Positions 1-9,289 of a stretch of 64,000 bases of DNA are shown here, one piece after another. Position 1 is the stretch's first letter. Every line of letters starts with the position of its first letter. The stretch is from Allobosea caraganae (GTDB lineage Bacteria; Pseudomonadota; Alphaproteobacteria; Rhizobiales; Beijerinckiaceae): positions 1-64,000 of the forward strand of contig NZ_QQTO01000042.1 in NCBI RefSeq assembly GCF_003351345.1, in the 5' to 3' direction. A program made the translations under genes and the position numbers. A model generated the notes under the pieces. It was not told the origin of the DNA and did not search any database. It saw only the letters and a program-made list of their open reading frames with translations.

Positions 1-477
1 CTTGCTTCCGCTCAGAAGAATATCCGGATCGCCACGCCCTATTTCGTTCCCGACGACCTGATCAGGCAACAGCTCCTCGAGGCCCGCAAGCGTGGTGTGG
101 AGGTTCAGATCATCATTCCCGGGCCTCAGACCGATGCGCGCATCGTCAGGAAAGCATCCCGGCACCTTTGGGGCGATCTGCTTCAGGCGGGCGTGAAGAT
201 CAGCGAGTATCAGCCTACGTTCTTCCACTGTAAGCTGGTGATTGTCGACGACATCTGGACGTCAGTCGGCTCGACGAACATCGATGACCGCGCTTTGAGG
301 CTCAACGACGAAGCGAACGTCAATCTGTTCGATCAGCGTTTTGCCAGCACCCAGATTGCCACGTTCGACAAGGACGCCGCGGCCTCCAAGCCGTACACCT
401 TTGCAGATTGGCAAAACCGCTCAGCGAACGAAAAACTCTCCGATTGGCTCTCAAGCCTTGCGCGGTCGCAAATCTGA
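1..477 (+). CDS. Phospholipase D / cardiolipin synthase family protein, C-terminal part
   Basis: The open frame runs in from the left edge, so only the last 158 residues are visible. They hold the C-terminal PLD half: a YFVPDD strand, then the catalytic HKD signature as HCKLVIVDD near residue 75 of the fragment, followed by SVGSTNIDDRAL and ENxxxNLF-like DEANVNLF, which is the arrangement in bacterial cardiolipin synthases. The family condenses phosphatidyl groups at the inner membrane. The N-terminal HKD copy and any membrane segments lie outside the window, so a plain phospholipase D-like transferase cannot be excluded. A GTG at 97 is internal to the domain and is not the start. Confidence 0.85.
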   Translation, partial: LASAQKNIRIATPYFVPDDLIRQQLLEARKRGVEVQIIIPGPQTDARIVRKASRHLWGDLLQAGVKISEYQPTFFHCKLVIVDDIWTSVGSTNIDDRALRLNDEANVNLFDQRFASTQIATFDKDAAASKPYTFADWQNRSANEKLSDWLSSLARSQI

Positions 478-786
478 TGGCCTTGCGCGATCCGACGTCG
501 CCTCGACTCGCTGGCTGACCAATGCTGAGGTCGCGAGGTTCGCTTCGCAACACATTACGTAACTTCCTTACGTCTGCTTTCCAGCCTGCCTTTAGAATCC
601 ATTTTTTTGCGCCGTTGAGCGCTGAACTCACCCGAAGTGGAGACCATTGAACACAAGTTGCCCCTCGCCGCGGACCTTGACCTCGTGATCATCCTTTTCA
701 AGGACCCAGGAAACAGCCCGCCATGGGTGGGGAGTCGCTATGCAGTTATGAGCGGTCAGGTCCTGCGGCGTTTCCGGAAAACCTTA
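478..786. other. Intergenic stretch without a supported gene
   Basis: Between the cardiolipin-synthase stop and the LysR remnant I see only short open frames of unconvincing composition (for example one opening at 637). No stress-type promoter match or hairpin terminator was found. Confidence 0.4.
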
Positions 787-1190
787 GCGCTTGAAATAGG
801 CTGGCGATCCGACCACGGCCATACGCCATCTCGGGCCCGATCCGGAGGGCGATCATGTCCTTTACGACCTGCTCGCCCCAGCGCATTCCCGCATCGTAGC
901 CCGCCGCCATCGATGTCGACGAGACCTTAGTAGACGATGATCTCGACCTTGATGTGGGGATGGTCCGGCAGCAAGCGGCGCAGCGCGCTGCAAAGGCGCG
1001 ACCGCGGCATGTTCGCCGGCCGTGATGCGGATCGTCCCGGCGGGCTTGCCGCGCAATCCACCACGCGCTGCGATCTCCGGCTCGATCTGGTCGAAGCGCG
1101 GCGCGACGGCTTCGAGCAGCCGCAAGCTGGCTTCGTTTGGAGCGACGCTTCGGGTCGTGGGCGTCAAAGCCTAAGTTTCAGGCGCTCATC
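787..1190 (-). pseudogene. Decayed LysR-type transcriptional regulator
   Basis: Read on the minus strand, the pieces of a LysR regulator follow in order but in different frames: the end of the helix-turn-helix and linker (TTRSVAPNEA), the start of the effector domain (PAGTIRITAGEHAA), HPHIKVEIIVY followed directly by an in-frame stop, then GEQVVKDMIALRIGPEMA, then a shift into the VVGSPAYF region. At least two small indels and one nonsense codon are needed to explain this, and both ends are missing. LysR regulators commonly lie divergent from or beside the operon they control, so this may once have regulated the neighbouring aldehyde oxidoreductase. The call as LysR is firm; the link to the operon is inference. 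Confidence 0.75.
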
Positions 1191-1317
1191 GAGAGCCTAA
1201 TGGTCTGGCTCCAACGCGGACTGCGAGACGTAGTCCACCGAATGTCCGGAACGGACGGAAATTCCCCCGCGGACCTAAGATTGACCTGAATTGCGGCCTA
1301 AGAACGTGACCGTGGCT

Positions 1318-3522
1318 TTAGGCCGAGGGCATGTGCTCCAGCAGTTTGTCGAGCGTGATCGGATAATTCCGCACGCGCACGCCGGTTGCGTTGTAGATCG
1401 CATTGGCGACCGCGGCACCAACGCCGCAGATGCCGAGTTCGCCGACGCCCTTGGCCTTCATGGGCGAAGACATCGGGTCCGTCTCCTCTAGGAAGATCAC
1501 CTCTTGATGCGGAATGTCCGCATGGACCGGCACCTCGTAGCCGGCGAGATCGTGGTTGACGAAGAAGCCGCGCCGGGTGTCGACCGCCAGTTCCTCCATC
1601 AGGGCAGCGCCCACGCCCATGGTCATAGCGCCGATGACCTGGCTGCGCGCGGTCTTCGGGTTGAGGATTCGCCCGGCGGAACAGACCGCCAGCATGCGCC
1701 GGATGCGCGTCTCGGCGGTAGCCACGTCGACCCCGACTTCGACGAAATGCGCGCCGAAAGTCGATTGCTGATGGGTCTCGTCGAGATCGCCGTACTCGAT
1801 GGTATCCTCGCCGACCACCGGGCCGGACTCGGCCGCGCTCGCGAGAGGCATGCTGCGGTTGCCCGCGCGTACCTCGCCGTTGGCGAAGACCGCCTCGGCG
1901 GAGTTGATCCCCAGCTTCTGCGCCACCGTCTCGCGCAGCTTGACGCAGGCCGCGTAGACTCCGGCGGTCGAGCTGTTGGCACCCCATTGCCCGCCTGAGC
2001 CCGCCGAGACGGGGAAGCGCGAGTCGCCGAGCCGCACCACAACCTTGTCGAGGCCGACGCCCAGCATCTCGGCCGCCGTCTGGGCGATGATCGTGTAGCT
2101 GCCGGTGCCGATATCGGTCATGTCGGTCTCGACCGTGACGGTGCCGTGCGCGTCGAGGCGGACGCGCGCCGCCGATTTCATGACGAGGTTGTTGCGGAAG
2201 GCGGCGGCGACGCCGATCCCGACGAGCCAGCGCCCGTCGCGCGACTGTCCGGGCCGTGCCAAGCGACGGTCCCAGCCGAAGCGCTCCGCGCCGATCTTGA
2301 AGCATTCGTTGAGCCGGCGCATCGAGAAGGGCCGCTTCGGCTTCTCCGGATCGACCTGGGTATCGTTGAGGGCGCGGAAGGCGATCGGGTCCATTCCGAG
2401 CTTCTCGGCCATCTCGTCCATGGCGATTTCGAGCGCCATCAGACCCGGCGCCTCGCCCGGGGCGCGCATCGCATTGCCTTCCGGCAGATCCAGCACGGCA
2501 AGGCGCATCGCCGTCATCCGGTTTGCTCCGGCATAGAGCAGGCGCGTCTGCTGGACCGCGAGTTCGGGCCCGCCATCCGGCAAGTCGCCGGACCAGCTTT
2601 CGTGGCCAATGGCGGTGATCCTGCCGTCCCGATCCGCCCCGATCCGGATGCGCTGAATCGTAGCGGGACGGTGCGTGGTGTTGTTGAACATCAACGGCCG
2701 CTGCAACGCGATCTTGACCGGACGTTTCGCGGCGCGCGCGCCCAGCCCCGCCAGGACCGCATCGGCGCGCAGGAACAGCTTGCCGCCAAAACCGCCCCCG
2801 ATGAAGGGAGAGACCAGGCGAATATTCGCCTTTGGAATGCGCAGCGTCTGCGCCAAGTCCCCGACGCCCCAGTCGATCATCTGGTTCGACGTCCAGAGCG
2901 TGAGCTTGTCGCCATCCCATGCTGCGAGCGTCGCGGGCGGCTCCATCATCGCGTGGCTGTGGTCGGGCGTCGTATAGGTCTGGTCGAGGGCGACCGGTGC
3001 CGTCGCAAACGCGCCGGCAAAATCGCCGACCTGCGTGTCTGCCGGGCTGGAATCCTCGCCCGTCGGCTTGATGGCCCGTCCTTTCGCGGCCTCCAGATCG
3101 AAGGCGCCCTTCGTCTGCGCATACTCGACGCGAATGAGGCTCGCAGCAGCGCGGGCCTGCTCGAAAGTCTCCGCCACCACCAGCGCGACGGCCTGGTGGT
3201 AATGCGCGATCTCGGGGCCGCCCAGAAGCTTGGCGGTGTTCCGTTTGCCCTTGCCGAGCTTGCCGGCCTCCTTCGCCGTCACCACGGCGAGCACGCCTGC
3301 CGAAGCCCGGGCAGCCTTGAGGTCCATGGACGCAATTCGCCCCTTGGCGATCGTCGCTCCCAGCACATAGCCATAGGCCTGGTTCGGAACGACATCGTGC
3401 TGCTCATAGGCATATCGGGCTCCGCCCGTGACCTTGAGCGGGCCGTCGACGCGGTCGCGCGGCTGTCCGACGATGCTCTGTCGATCGATCGGGTTCTGTG
3501 TTGCGGGGATGTCGAATTTCAT
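1318..3522 (-). CDS. paoC: Aldehyde oxidoreductase, molybdenum cofactor-binding large subunit (PaoC type)
   Basis: This 734-residue protein belongs to the xanthine oxidase family and is the size of E. coli PaoC. It oxidises aldehydes to carboxylic acids at a molybdopterin-cytosine dinucleotide centre. Visible marks are the N-terminal GQPRDRVDGPLKVTGGARYAYE entry region (shortened here to its middle: RVDGPLKVTG), the cofactor loop GGGFGGK, and the C-terminal KGVGELG segment whose Glu is the catalytic base of the family. It is the last gene of a three-gene operon, starting two bases after the FAD-subunit stop. No chaperone gene of the paoD/XdhC type is in the window, so maturation factors must be elsewhere. 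Confidence 0.9.
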   Translation of the reverse strand: MKFDIPATQNPIDRQSIVGQPRDRVDGPLKVTGGARYAYEQHDVVPNQAYGYVLGATIAKGRIASMDLKAARASAGVLAVVTAKEAGKLGKGKRNTAKLLGGPEIAHYHQAVALVVAETFEQARAAASLIRVEYAQTKGAFDLEAAKGRAIKPTGEDSSPADTQVGDFAGAFATAPVALDQTYTTPDHSHAMMEPPATLAAWDGDKLTLWTSNQMIDWGVGDLAQTLRIPKANIRLVSPFIGGGFGGKLFLRADAVLAGLGARAAKRPVKIALQRPLMFNNTTHRPATIQRIRIGADRDGRITAIGHESWSGDLPDGGPELAVQQTRLLYAGANRMTAMRLAVLDLPEGNAMRAPGEAPGLMALEIAMDEMAEKLGMDPIAFRALNDTQVDPEKPKRPFSMRRLNECFKIGAERFGWDRRLARPGQSRDGRWLVGIGVAAAFRNNLVMKSAARVRLDAHGTVTVETDMTDIGTGSYTIIAQTAAEMLGVGLDKVVVRLGDSRFPVSAGSGGQWGANSSTAGVYAACVKLRETVAQKLGINSAEAVFANGEVRAGNRSMPLASAAESGPVVGEDTIEYGDLDETHQQSTFGAHFVEVGVDVATAETRIRRMLAVCSAGRILNPKTARSQVIGAMTMGVGAALMEELAVDTRRGFFVNHDLAGYEVPVHADIPHQEVIFLEETDPMSSPMKAKGVGELGICGVGAAVANAIYNATGVRVRNYPITLDKLLEHMPSA

Positions 3523-3524
3523 GA

Positions 3525-4475
3525 TCAGGCCCTCGCTTCGGACAGGACTGCGCCAAGCGTGCGCTCGACCAGCGGCAGCTTGAACGCGTTCTCAGGGGTC
3601 GGCCTGGCACCGTCGAGCATTGCTGCTGCCGCCGCCTTGGCCCCCCGCGGCAGCTCCCTTTCCGCTGCCTCAACCCGCCACGGCTTCGGCGCGATGCCGC
3701 CAAGCGAGATGCGGCCCGAGCCGTCGCGCTGGACGATGGCCGCGACTGAGACGAGCGCGAAAGCGTAGGACGCCCGATCGCGCACCTTGCGGTAGATCTG
3801 CGTGCCGCCGATGGGCTTCGGCAATGTCACGGCCGTGATCAGCTCGCCGGGCGCCAAGGTCGTCTCGAGATGGGGTGTCGAGCCTGGCGAGCGATGCAGC
3901 TCGGCGATCGGGATGGTCCGCGTCGATGCGTCGGCTTTGACCGTCTCGACCATTGCGTCGAGCGCGCGCATCGCCACCGCCATATCGGACGGGTGCGTCG
4001 CAATGCAGGCGTCGCTGACGCCGATGACGCCTAGCTGCCTGCTGAAGCCGCCGAGCGCGGAACAGCCGCTTCCCGGCTGTCGCTTGTTGCAGGGCTGGGC
4101 CGTGTCATAGAAATAGGGGCAGCGCGTGCGTTGCAGCAGATTGCCGGCGGTCGTCGCGCGGTTGCGGAGCTGGCCGGAAGCGCCCGCCAGCAGAGCCCGA
4201 GATAGAACGCCATAGTCGCGCCGGACGCTCTCGTCGGCCGCCAGCGCGGTGTTGCGGACCAGCGCGCCGATCCGCAGGCCGCCATCGGGTGTCGCCTCGA
4301 TGGTGTCGAGCTTCAGGCCGTTGACGTCCACGAGGTGGGTGGGGGTCTCGATCTCCAGCTTCATGAGGTCGAGCAGATTGGTGCCGCCTGCGATGAACTT
4401 CGCCTCCGGGTTCCTGGCTGCTGCGGTAGCTGCTGCGGCGGGCGAGCTCGCGCGCTCGTAGGTGAAAGCCCTCAT
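3525..4475 (-). CDS. paoB: Aldehyde oxidoreductase, FAD-binding subunit (PaoB type)
   Basis: The 316-residue product has the FAD-binding fold of the CO-dehydrogenase flavoprotein family ([13 protein letters not shown] near residue 27, then the NRATTAGNL segment). Between them and the C-terminal domain it carries the cysteine-rich insertion CPYFYD...[13 protein letters not shown], which in E. coli PaoB binds an extra [4Fe-4S] cluster. The ATG at 4475 is chosen because it overlaps the stop of the upstream iron-sulfur subunit as ATGA and begins the conserved MRAFTYERA; a longer open frame upstream is only overlap with paoA. It passes electrons from the 2Fe-2S clusters of PaoA to FAD. Confidence 0.9.
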   Translation of the reverse strand: MRAFTYERASSPAAAATAAARNPEAKFIAGGTNLLDLMKLEIETPTHLVDVNGLKLDTIEATPDGGLRIGALVRNTALAADESVRRDYGVLSRALLAGASGQLRNRATTAGNLLQRTRCPYFYDTAQPCNKRQPGSGCSALGGFSRQLGVIGVSDACIATHPSDMAVAMRALDAMVETVKADASTRTIPIAELHRSPGSTPHLETTLAPGELITAVTLPKPIGGTQIYRKVRDRASYAFALVSVAAIVQRDGSGRISLGGIAPKPWRVEAAERELPRGAKAAAAAMLDGARPTPENAFKLPLVERTLGAVLSEARA

Positions 4476-5107
4476 CCCTGCCTCCCCGCAACCTCGGTTA
4501 CTGCCTCGACGATGTTGGAATAGGCGCCGCAGCGGCAGATGTTGCCGCTCATGCGCTCGCGGATCTCTGCCTCCGTCACGGCCGCCGCCGCGGTGAGGTC
4601 GACGGTGGCATGGCTGGGGATACCCGCCTTGATTTCGTCGAGCATGGCGACGCCCGAGCAGATCTGGCCGGGTGTGCAATAGCCGCACTGAAAGCCGTCA
4701 TGCTTGATGAAGGCGGCCTGCATGGGATGCAGCTTGTCCGCCGTACCCAGACCTTCGATCGTGGTGACACTGGAGCCCTGGTGCATGACGGCGAGGGTCA
4801 GGCAGGAATTGAGCCGCTGGCCGTCGACGATCACCGTGCAGGCGCCGCACTGGCCATGATCGCACCCCTTCTTCGTACCGGTCAGATGCAGATGCTCGCG
4901 CAGCGCGTCGAGCAAGGTGGTGCGGGTGTCGATCGCAAGCGTGCGTTGCTCGCCGTTCACCTCGAACGACACATCATTGAGCACAGGCGTTCCGACCGGC
5001 GTCGGCTGCGAGTACGCACCCTCACCGATTACGGGTAACGCGGCGCATGTGCCGGCGGCGACCATCAGGTCGCGCCTGTTCCATTCGAGATCGCCGGGAT
5101 TTGGCAT
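4472..5107 (-). CDS. paoA: Aldehyde oxidoreductase, [2Fe-2S] subunit with Tat-like leader (PaoA type)
   Basis: A 211-residue protein with two [2Fe-2S] domains: plant-ferredoxin-like [15 protein letters not shown] near residue 80, and the second cluster domain with CGYCTPGQI and GNICRCGAY. The N-terminus [18 protein letters not shown] contains a twin-arginine followed by a hydrophobic stretch, as in PaoA, which implies Tat export of the folded trimer to the periplasm. A strong Shine-Dalgarno (GGAGGCGG) precedes the ATG. First gene of the operon paoA-paoB-paoC. In E. coli the enzyme detoxifies aromatic aldehydes; the substrate here is not predictable. Confidence 0.9.
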   Translation of the reverse strand: MPNPGDLEWNRRDLMVAAGTCAALPVIGEGAYSQPTPVGTPVLNDVSFEVNGEQRTLAIDTRTTLLDALREHLHLTGTKKGCDHGQCGACTVIVDGQRLNSCLTLAVMHQGSSVTTIEGLGTADKLHPMQAAFIKHDGFQCGYCTPGQICSGVAMLDEIKAGIPSHATVDLTAAAAVTEAEIRERMSGNICRCGAYSNIVEAVTEVAGRQG

Positions 5108-5458
5108 ATCCGCCTCCGTGACTTGGCGTGGATGTCGGGTTGCAGCGTGAGCGCATGCCGCTCGGCAGGATGCTGCGTTGCGGAGACAACGATTGAAGCG
5201 TCTCTCAGTTCATTCCGCTTCTAATGTGCGATCTCGGCCCAAGCCGCGCTTCGTCGCCGAACGCTCTTCTCCGTTGGCAGCGCGATATCCACGCCGAGAA
5301 CGCGGCTGGTGCTCGCCTCAGGAGCGGCTACTGGTTGATGAGTGCGACTGCAAAATATGGCCGATCTCGGCCAATGAAAAGAAACGCTCCTATCTATGGA
5401 ACTGAGCCCCAGGCGGCGCGTTTGCATGTGTTGGCGCGAGCCGCAGCGGGGGGATTTT
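5108..5458. other. Divergent intergenic region between paoA and a response regulator
   Basis: It must hold the paoABC promoter (not recognised) and, near its right end, an EcfG-type promoter for the response regulator. No gene is supported; a longer open frame upstream of the regulator would start on top of that promoter. Confidence 0.45.
5398..5422 (+). promoter_or_regulatory. EcfG-type general stress promoter
   Basis: GGAAC at 5398 and CGTT at 5419 are separated by exactly 16 bases. The expected transcription start near 5430 leaves a short leader before the GTG at 5459. Confidence 0.65.
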
Positions 5459-5842
5459 GTGTCAAGTTCGAAGCCAAGAGTGCTCATCGTCGAGGATGAG
5501 CCGATCATAGCGATGATGCTTGAGGAGCACCTCCTGGACGCAGGTTGTGAAGTCGTGGCCACGGCTCAGAATCTCGCCAGTGGACTCGCGTTGGCCGAAA
5601 CGGTGGACCTGGACGTCGCCATTCTAGACCTTAGTCTGGGCTCGAAGTCGTCGTTTGCCGTGGCGGATGTTCTGGCGAGCCGCGGAATTCCATTCATGTT
5701 CGCATCCGGCTTCGGGACTAACTCGCTGCCAGAGGAGCATCGGGCAAGAATGGTACTCAACAAACCATTTCATTATCCCGAACTCCTCAAGAGTTTGAAG
5801 TTTGCCCTCGGCAGTGAGTTTACTCTTGAACAAAGCCTTTAA
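5459..5842 (+). CDS. Single-domain response regulator
   Basis: The 127-residue product is a lone receiver domain: acidic pocket VEDEP, phosphoacceptor Asp in VAILDLSLG, and conserved Lys in VLNKPF. No output domain follows, so it must act by protein contact. The GTG at 5459, with a G-rich ribosome-binding stretch just before it, is preferred over an ATG at 5396 because a stress promoter overlaps that ATG. It lies just upstream of the chemosensory operon but is separated by 85 bases and has its own promoter, so co-operation with that system is possible but unproven. Related lone receivers occur next to HWE kinases in Rhizobiales. Confidence 0.85.
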   Translation: MSSSKPRVLIVEDEPIIAMMLEEHLLDAGCEVVATAQNLASGLALAETVDLDVAILDLSLGSKSSFAVADVLASRGIPFMFASGFGTNSLPEEHRARMVLNKPFHYPELLKSLKFALGSEFTLEQSL

Positions 5843-5927
5843 TGTAGTTTCTGCTCGGAATCGCGCCGTCTATAGTTTCCGGAAGCGCCGGAGAGTATCA
5901 GTTATACCTGCCTACCTGGGGGATTAA

Positions 5928-7859
5928 ATGGCGCTGGTGAAGACCACAGAAATTGCAAAACGCCGCACCACTTCCTCACCTCCCAAGCAGGATGCAGTGA
6001 ATCCAACGAACAAGGTGACGGCGGCGCGCCGTTCGCAGGAACGGGCTCGGGCTCGCCAGCAAAAGGTCGCGGAGAGGATCGGCGCCGCGACCGAGGAGCT
6101 AGCGAGCGGGATGCTGGAGGCGGCAGCCGCTGCGCAGCAGCTCCGCCAATCGTTTGAGCAGATATCGGCAGGCGCGGAGGAGGCAGCGGGCGCGGCCAAG
6201 CAATCGCAAGGCGCAGTTGGGATGCTCGGTGCGACGTTCGCCCAAGCGCGTGATCAAGCCGAGGCTTCGCGCCGAAAGACCGATGCCCTGCATGCCGGCG
6301 TGCTTGAAAGTGCCACGCAGATTGATGATGCCAGTGCGTCGCTGGCGAGTGCAGCGGCGCGTCAGCTTGCGTCGGTCGAAATTGCGGTGCGGCTCGAGAA
6401 GCAGGCGGCTGGAATAGGGGCCACCACACAAACAGTCGCTGATATTTCGGATCGCACGAATCTTCTCGCATTGAACGCCGCGATCGAGGCCGCTCGTGCG
6501 GGCGATGTTGGCAAGGGTTTTGCCATCGTAGCGGACGAGGTTCGCGCCCTCGCGGAGGTGGCTGAGCGCACGGCTCGGGAGATCGAAGAGCAATCGGGCA
6601 CCATTGAGCGCGAGGTTAAGACGCTCGCCGAGAAGATCCGAGCGACTGCGACAGCGGCGCAGCAGCAGACGTCTACGACACTGGCCATCACCTCCGATCT
6701 ATCCTCCGTGCGCGCGGATCTTTCCGCGTTGGCAGAGGGCAGCCAAGCGATACTTACTTCCTCCATTGAGGCCGACATTGCGGTTCGGGAAGCTGGGCGC
6801 GGCGCCGAATTGGTCGCTCGCGCGGCCGAAGAACAGTCGGCCGCCGTAGCGCAGGCACAACGTTCCGTACAGCAACAGAGTCAGGCTCTCGATCAGAGCC
6901 AGGAGGCGGCTCAGGCGCTCGCCAGCTTGGCGGAGGATCTGCAAGCGGATGGCTCGGCTGCGGGTGGCAGTGAACAATTGAGCACGGCTGCTGAGGAGCT
7001 GTCAGCGACCGTGCAGGAATTGGCCGGCGCCGCCGGAGAAATTCTCGTCGCGATCGATCAGATCAGCCGGGGCGCGCAGACCCAGGCCGCTGCGACACAG
7101 GAGGCGAATGCCGCGCTGGTTCAGATCGAGAAGAACCTTGATCAAACTCAAAGGGCGACCAAGCTTGCCACGGAGCGTACCCGTTCGATTTCGGGGCTTC
7201 TCGCGAAGACACAAGCAGGGCTCCACGCCATTGGGGAGAGCTTCGCGACCGCGGTCACTGAAATGCGGACGTCGCTCGCTGCTCTCGATTCTCTTGAGGA
7301 CGTCTCGCGCAGAGTTGAGAAGAGCATCGACCGCATCGTTCTGGTCGCTGTTCAGACCAACATGCTGTCGGTATCGGGCTCTGTCGAGGCGGCAAGGGCC
7401 GGCGATGCCGGGCGAGGCTTCGCGCAGGTTTCGGGTGATATCCGCAAGTTGGCACAGGAAAGCAGCGAGTATATTGAAAGCGTCAAGGATGTCGTTCGTC
7501 TGATGCAGCTTCAGATCGCGGCCGTTCGCCGAGATCTCGAACTCGTTCTCAGCATCGCGGATGCCGAGCGCACCAAGATTTTGGCGATCATCGAGCGCGT
7601 AAAATCCATCGAATTGGATGTCGCTGGGATCGCTACCGGGAATGACGCAATGCTCAACAGTGCGGTGAGCGCGCTTTTGGCTGTGCGCGATGTTCAGTCG
7701 GGTACGCAACAGATCGCGTTGGCCGCGCAGGGCGCAAGTTCGGCTGCGACGGCTGCCGCCTCTGCGGCCAAGGAGCAGTCGCGTAGTGCGGAGGATCTTG
7801 CCGCCGCAATCGAAGAAATTGCGTCCCTGGCGGACGAACTCCAATTGGCGGCCGGTTGA
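5928..7859 (+). CDS. Soluble methyl-accepting chemotaxis protein with two signalling tips
   Basis: A 643-residue, almost wholly helical protein with no signal peptide and no transmembrane segment, so it is cytoplasmic. The first signalling hairpin tip is canonical ([20 protein letters not shown], about residues 173-192, then [16 protein letters not shown]). A second, diverged tip lies about residues 474-510 ([38 protein letters not shown]). No separate ligand-binding domain is recognisable, only Ala/Gln-rich coiled coil. A GGGGGAT ribosome site precedes the ATG. First gene of the chemosensory operon, overlapping the CheW gene by four bases. It should organise CheA/CheW arrays; the duplicated tip suggests an internal duplication with divergence of the second copy. 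Confidence 0.9.
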   Translation: MALVKTTEIAKRRTTSSPPKQDAVNPTNKVTAARRSQERARARQQKVAERIGAATEELASGMLEAAAAAQQLRQSFEQISAGAEEAAGAAKQSQGAVGMLGATFAQARDQAEASRRKTDALHAGVLESATQIDDASASLASAAARQLASVEIAVRLEKQAAGIGATTQTVADISDRTNLLALNAAIEAARAGDVGKGFAIVADEVRALAEVAERTAREIEEQSGTIEREVKTLAEKIRATATAAQQQTSTTLAITSDLSSVRADLSALAEGSQAILTSSIEADIAVREAGRGAELVARAAEEQSAAVAQAQRSVQQQSQALDQSQEAAQALASLAEDLQADGSAAGGSEQLSTAAEELSATVQELAGAAGEILVAIDQISRGAQTQAAATQEANAALVQIEKNLDQTQRATKLATERTRSISGLLAKTQAGLHAIGESFATAVTEMRTSLAALDSLEDVSRRVEKSIDRIVLVAVQTNMLSVSGSVEAARAGDAGRGFAQVSGDIRKLAQESSEYIESVKDVVRLMQLQIAAVRRDLELVLSIADAERTKILAIIERVKSIELDVAGIATGNDAMLNSAVSALLAVRDVQSGTQQIALAAQGASSAATAAASAAKEQSRSAEDLAAAIEEIASLADELQLAAG

Positions 7860-9289
7860 GTTCGATGGCGAAGGCGCGCAAAGCCCACGAGGCCACACGG
7901 CAACTGGTGTTCGCCGTCAGCGGTCAAGGGTACTCACTGCCGGCCGAACATGTTCTGGAGGTTGGACGCCGGCCGACGATCACGCGTGTTCCCAACGCTC
8001 CGGCTGCCTTGGCCGGTCTGATGAATTTCCACGGCGTGGCAACCCCCGTCGTTCGCGTGTCCGCACTAGTGGCTGGGCCGGAGAGCAACGATTTCGCGTC
8101 TTCCAGCGAATCCAAGATCATCGTTTATGACGAGGGCGGTGCGGTCGCGCTGCTCATCGACGACGTCGTGCAGTTGTCAGCGGATTCGTCGGCCCAGTCG
8201 CTGAACATCGGTAGATTGCTCGCGGACACATTTCTCACGACCGCACGGATTTCAAGACGAAATGTAGTGCAGTCGGGATACGAGGCTCCAAGGGAGGGGG
8301 CGCCGATAAATGATCGCGATCGCGCACTGCTCTCATTTCAAGTGTCCGGACAATATTTCGCACTGCCGCTGGAGAGCGTGGTCGAAGTCTTGACCTTACC
8401 AGTCGACGTGACCGGTCTACCGCGAAGCGAGGTGACATCCGTCGGAATGATCTCGCTTCGGGAAGAACTTGTGCCGCTCATCTCGCTAGCAGCACTGCTC
8501 GGGCTTCCAGGCGATGCCAATGGCCGCCGTCACGTCGTGATCGTCCGATTTGAAGAGGCGCGCGTCGGGCTTGTCGTGGATACTATGCGGGGTGTCGTGC
8601 GCATTCCGGAGAGTTCGGTCGAGCCTGTTCCTTCGATCCTGCAACGCGGCGATGGCGATGCCGAAATCGATGCCATTGCCCGGGGCGACGACGGGCGACC
8701 ATTGATCTCGATCCTGTCGCCGTCGGGCCTGTTTCGCAACCGGGCGGTCAGTGTGGAGCTTGCCGGCCAGGCCGCGGAGAATAAGACCATGACGGATGTC
8801 TCGACGGCCGAGGCAAATCAGCGGTTCATTGTCTTCCAACTCGGCGACGACGTTTTCGGATTGCCCATCGGGTCCGTCGACGAGATCGTCCAGCTTCCAG
8901 AGGCAATCTCGCGCGTTCCCAACGCGCCTGAATTCGTTACCGGCGTTATCAATGTCCGGGGCAAGGCCGTGCCGGTCATCGATCAACGGCTGCGCTTCGA
9001 CGCCGCGCAGAGCGCGACGGCGAAACGGCCGCGTGTCATCGTGGTGACGATCGAGCGGCTTCGCGCCGGCTTCATCGTCGATTCTGTCTCCGAGATACTC
9101 TCGGTTCCGGATTCTGCGATCGGGCCCGCGCCGCAACTGCCGGGAAACGGCGGTCATGTATTCGACAGGGTCGCCGCTCGAGACGGTGCGATGATCCTGC
9201 TCGTCGATCCGAGAGAGCTGTTGGACAAGGCTGAGCGCGACCTCCTCGAGCGCTTCAAGCCGGCGCCCGGTGCGGCACGAGCATTGTGA
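7856..9289 (+). CDS. Triple CheW-domain adaptor protein
   Basis: The 477-residue protein is three CheW-like folds in a row: about residues 14-140 ([18 protein letters not shown]), 155-315 ([18 protein letters not shown]) and 328-465 ([18 protein letters not shown]). CheW couples receptors to CheA; ordinary CheW has one domain of about 150 residues. Translation probably starts at TTG 7856, which overlaps the receptor stop as TTGA; ATG 7865 is the alternative. The three copies could bridge more than one receptor tip or CheA P5 domain, which fits the two-tip receptor encoded just before. That coupling is inference; the domain composition is visible. Confidence 0.9.
   Translation: MSSMAKARKAHEATRQLVFAVSGQGYSLPAEHVLEVGRRPTITRVPNAPAALAGLMNFHGVATPVVRVSALVAGPESNDFASSSESKIIVYDEGGAVALLIDDVVQLSADSSAQSLNIGRLLADTFLTTARISRRNVVQSGYEAPREGAPINDRDRALLSFQVSGQYFALPLESVVEVLTLPVDVTGLPRSEVTSVGMISLREELVPLISLAALLGLPGDANGRRHVVIVRFEEARVGLVVDTMRGVVRIPESSVEPVPSILQRGDGDAEIDAIARGDDGRPLISILSPSGLFRNRAVSVELAGQAAENKTMTDVSTAEANQRFIVFQLGDDVFGLPIGSVDEIVQLPEAISRVPNAPEFVTGVINVRGKAVPVIDQRLRFDAAQSATAKRPRVIVVTIERLRAGFIVDSVSEILSVPDSAIGPAPQLPGNGGHVFDRVAARDGAMILLVDPRELLDKAERDLLERFKPAPGAARAL

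Noticed and set aside
637-930. 97-residue plus-strand frame
   Set aside because: No domain, Arg/Pro-rich end, and it overlaps the LysR remnant in antisense.
2146-3768. Very long plus-strand frame across paoC
   Set aside because: Antisense shadow of the clearly real paoC and paoB genes, a common effect in GC-rich DNA.
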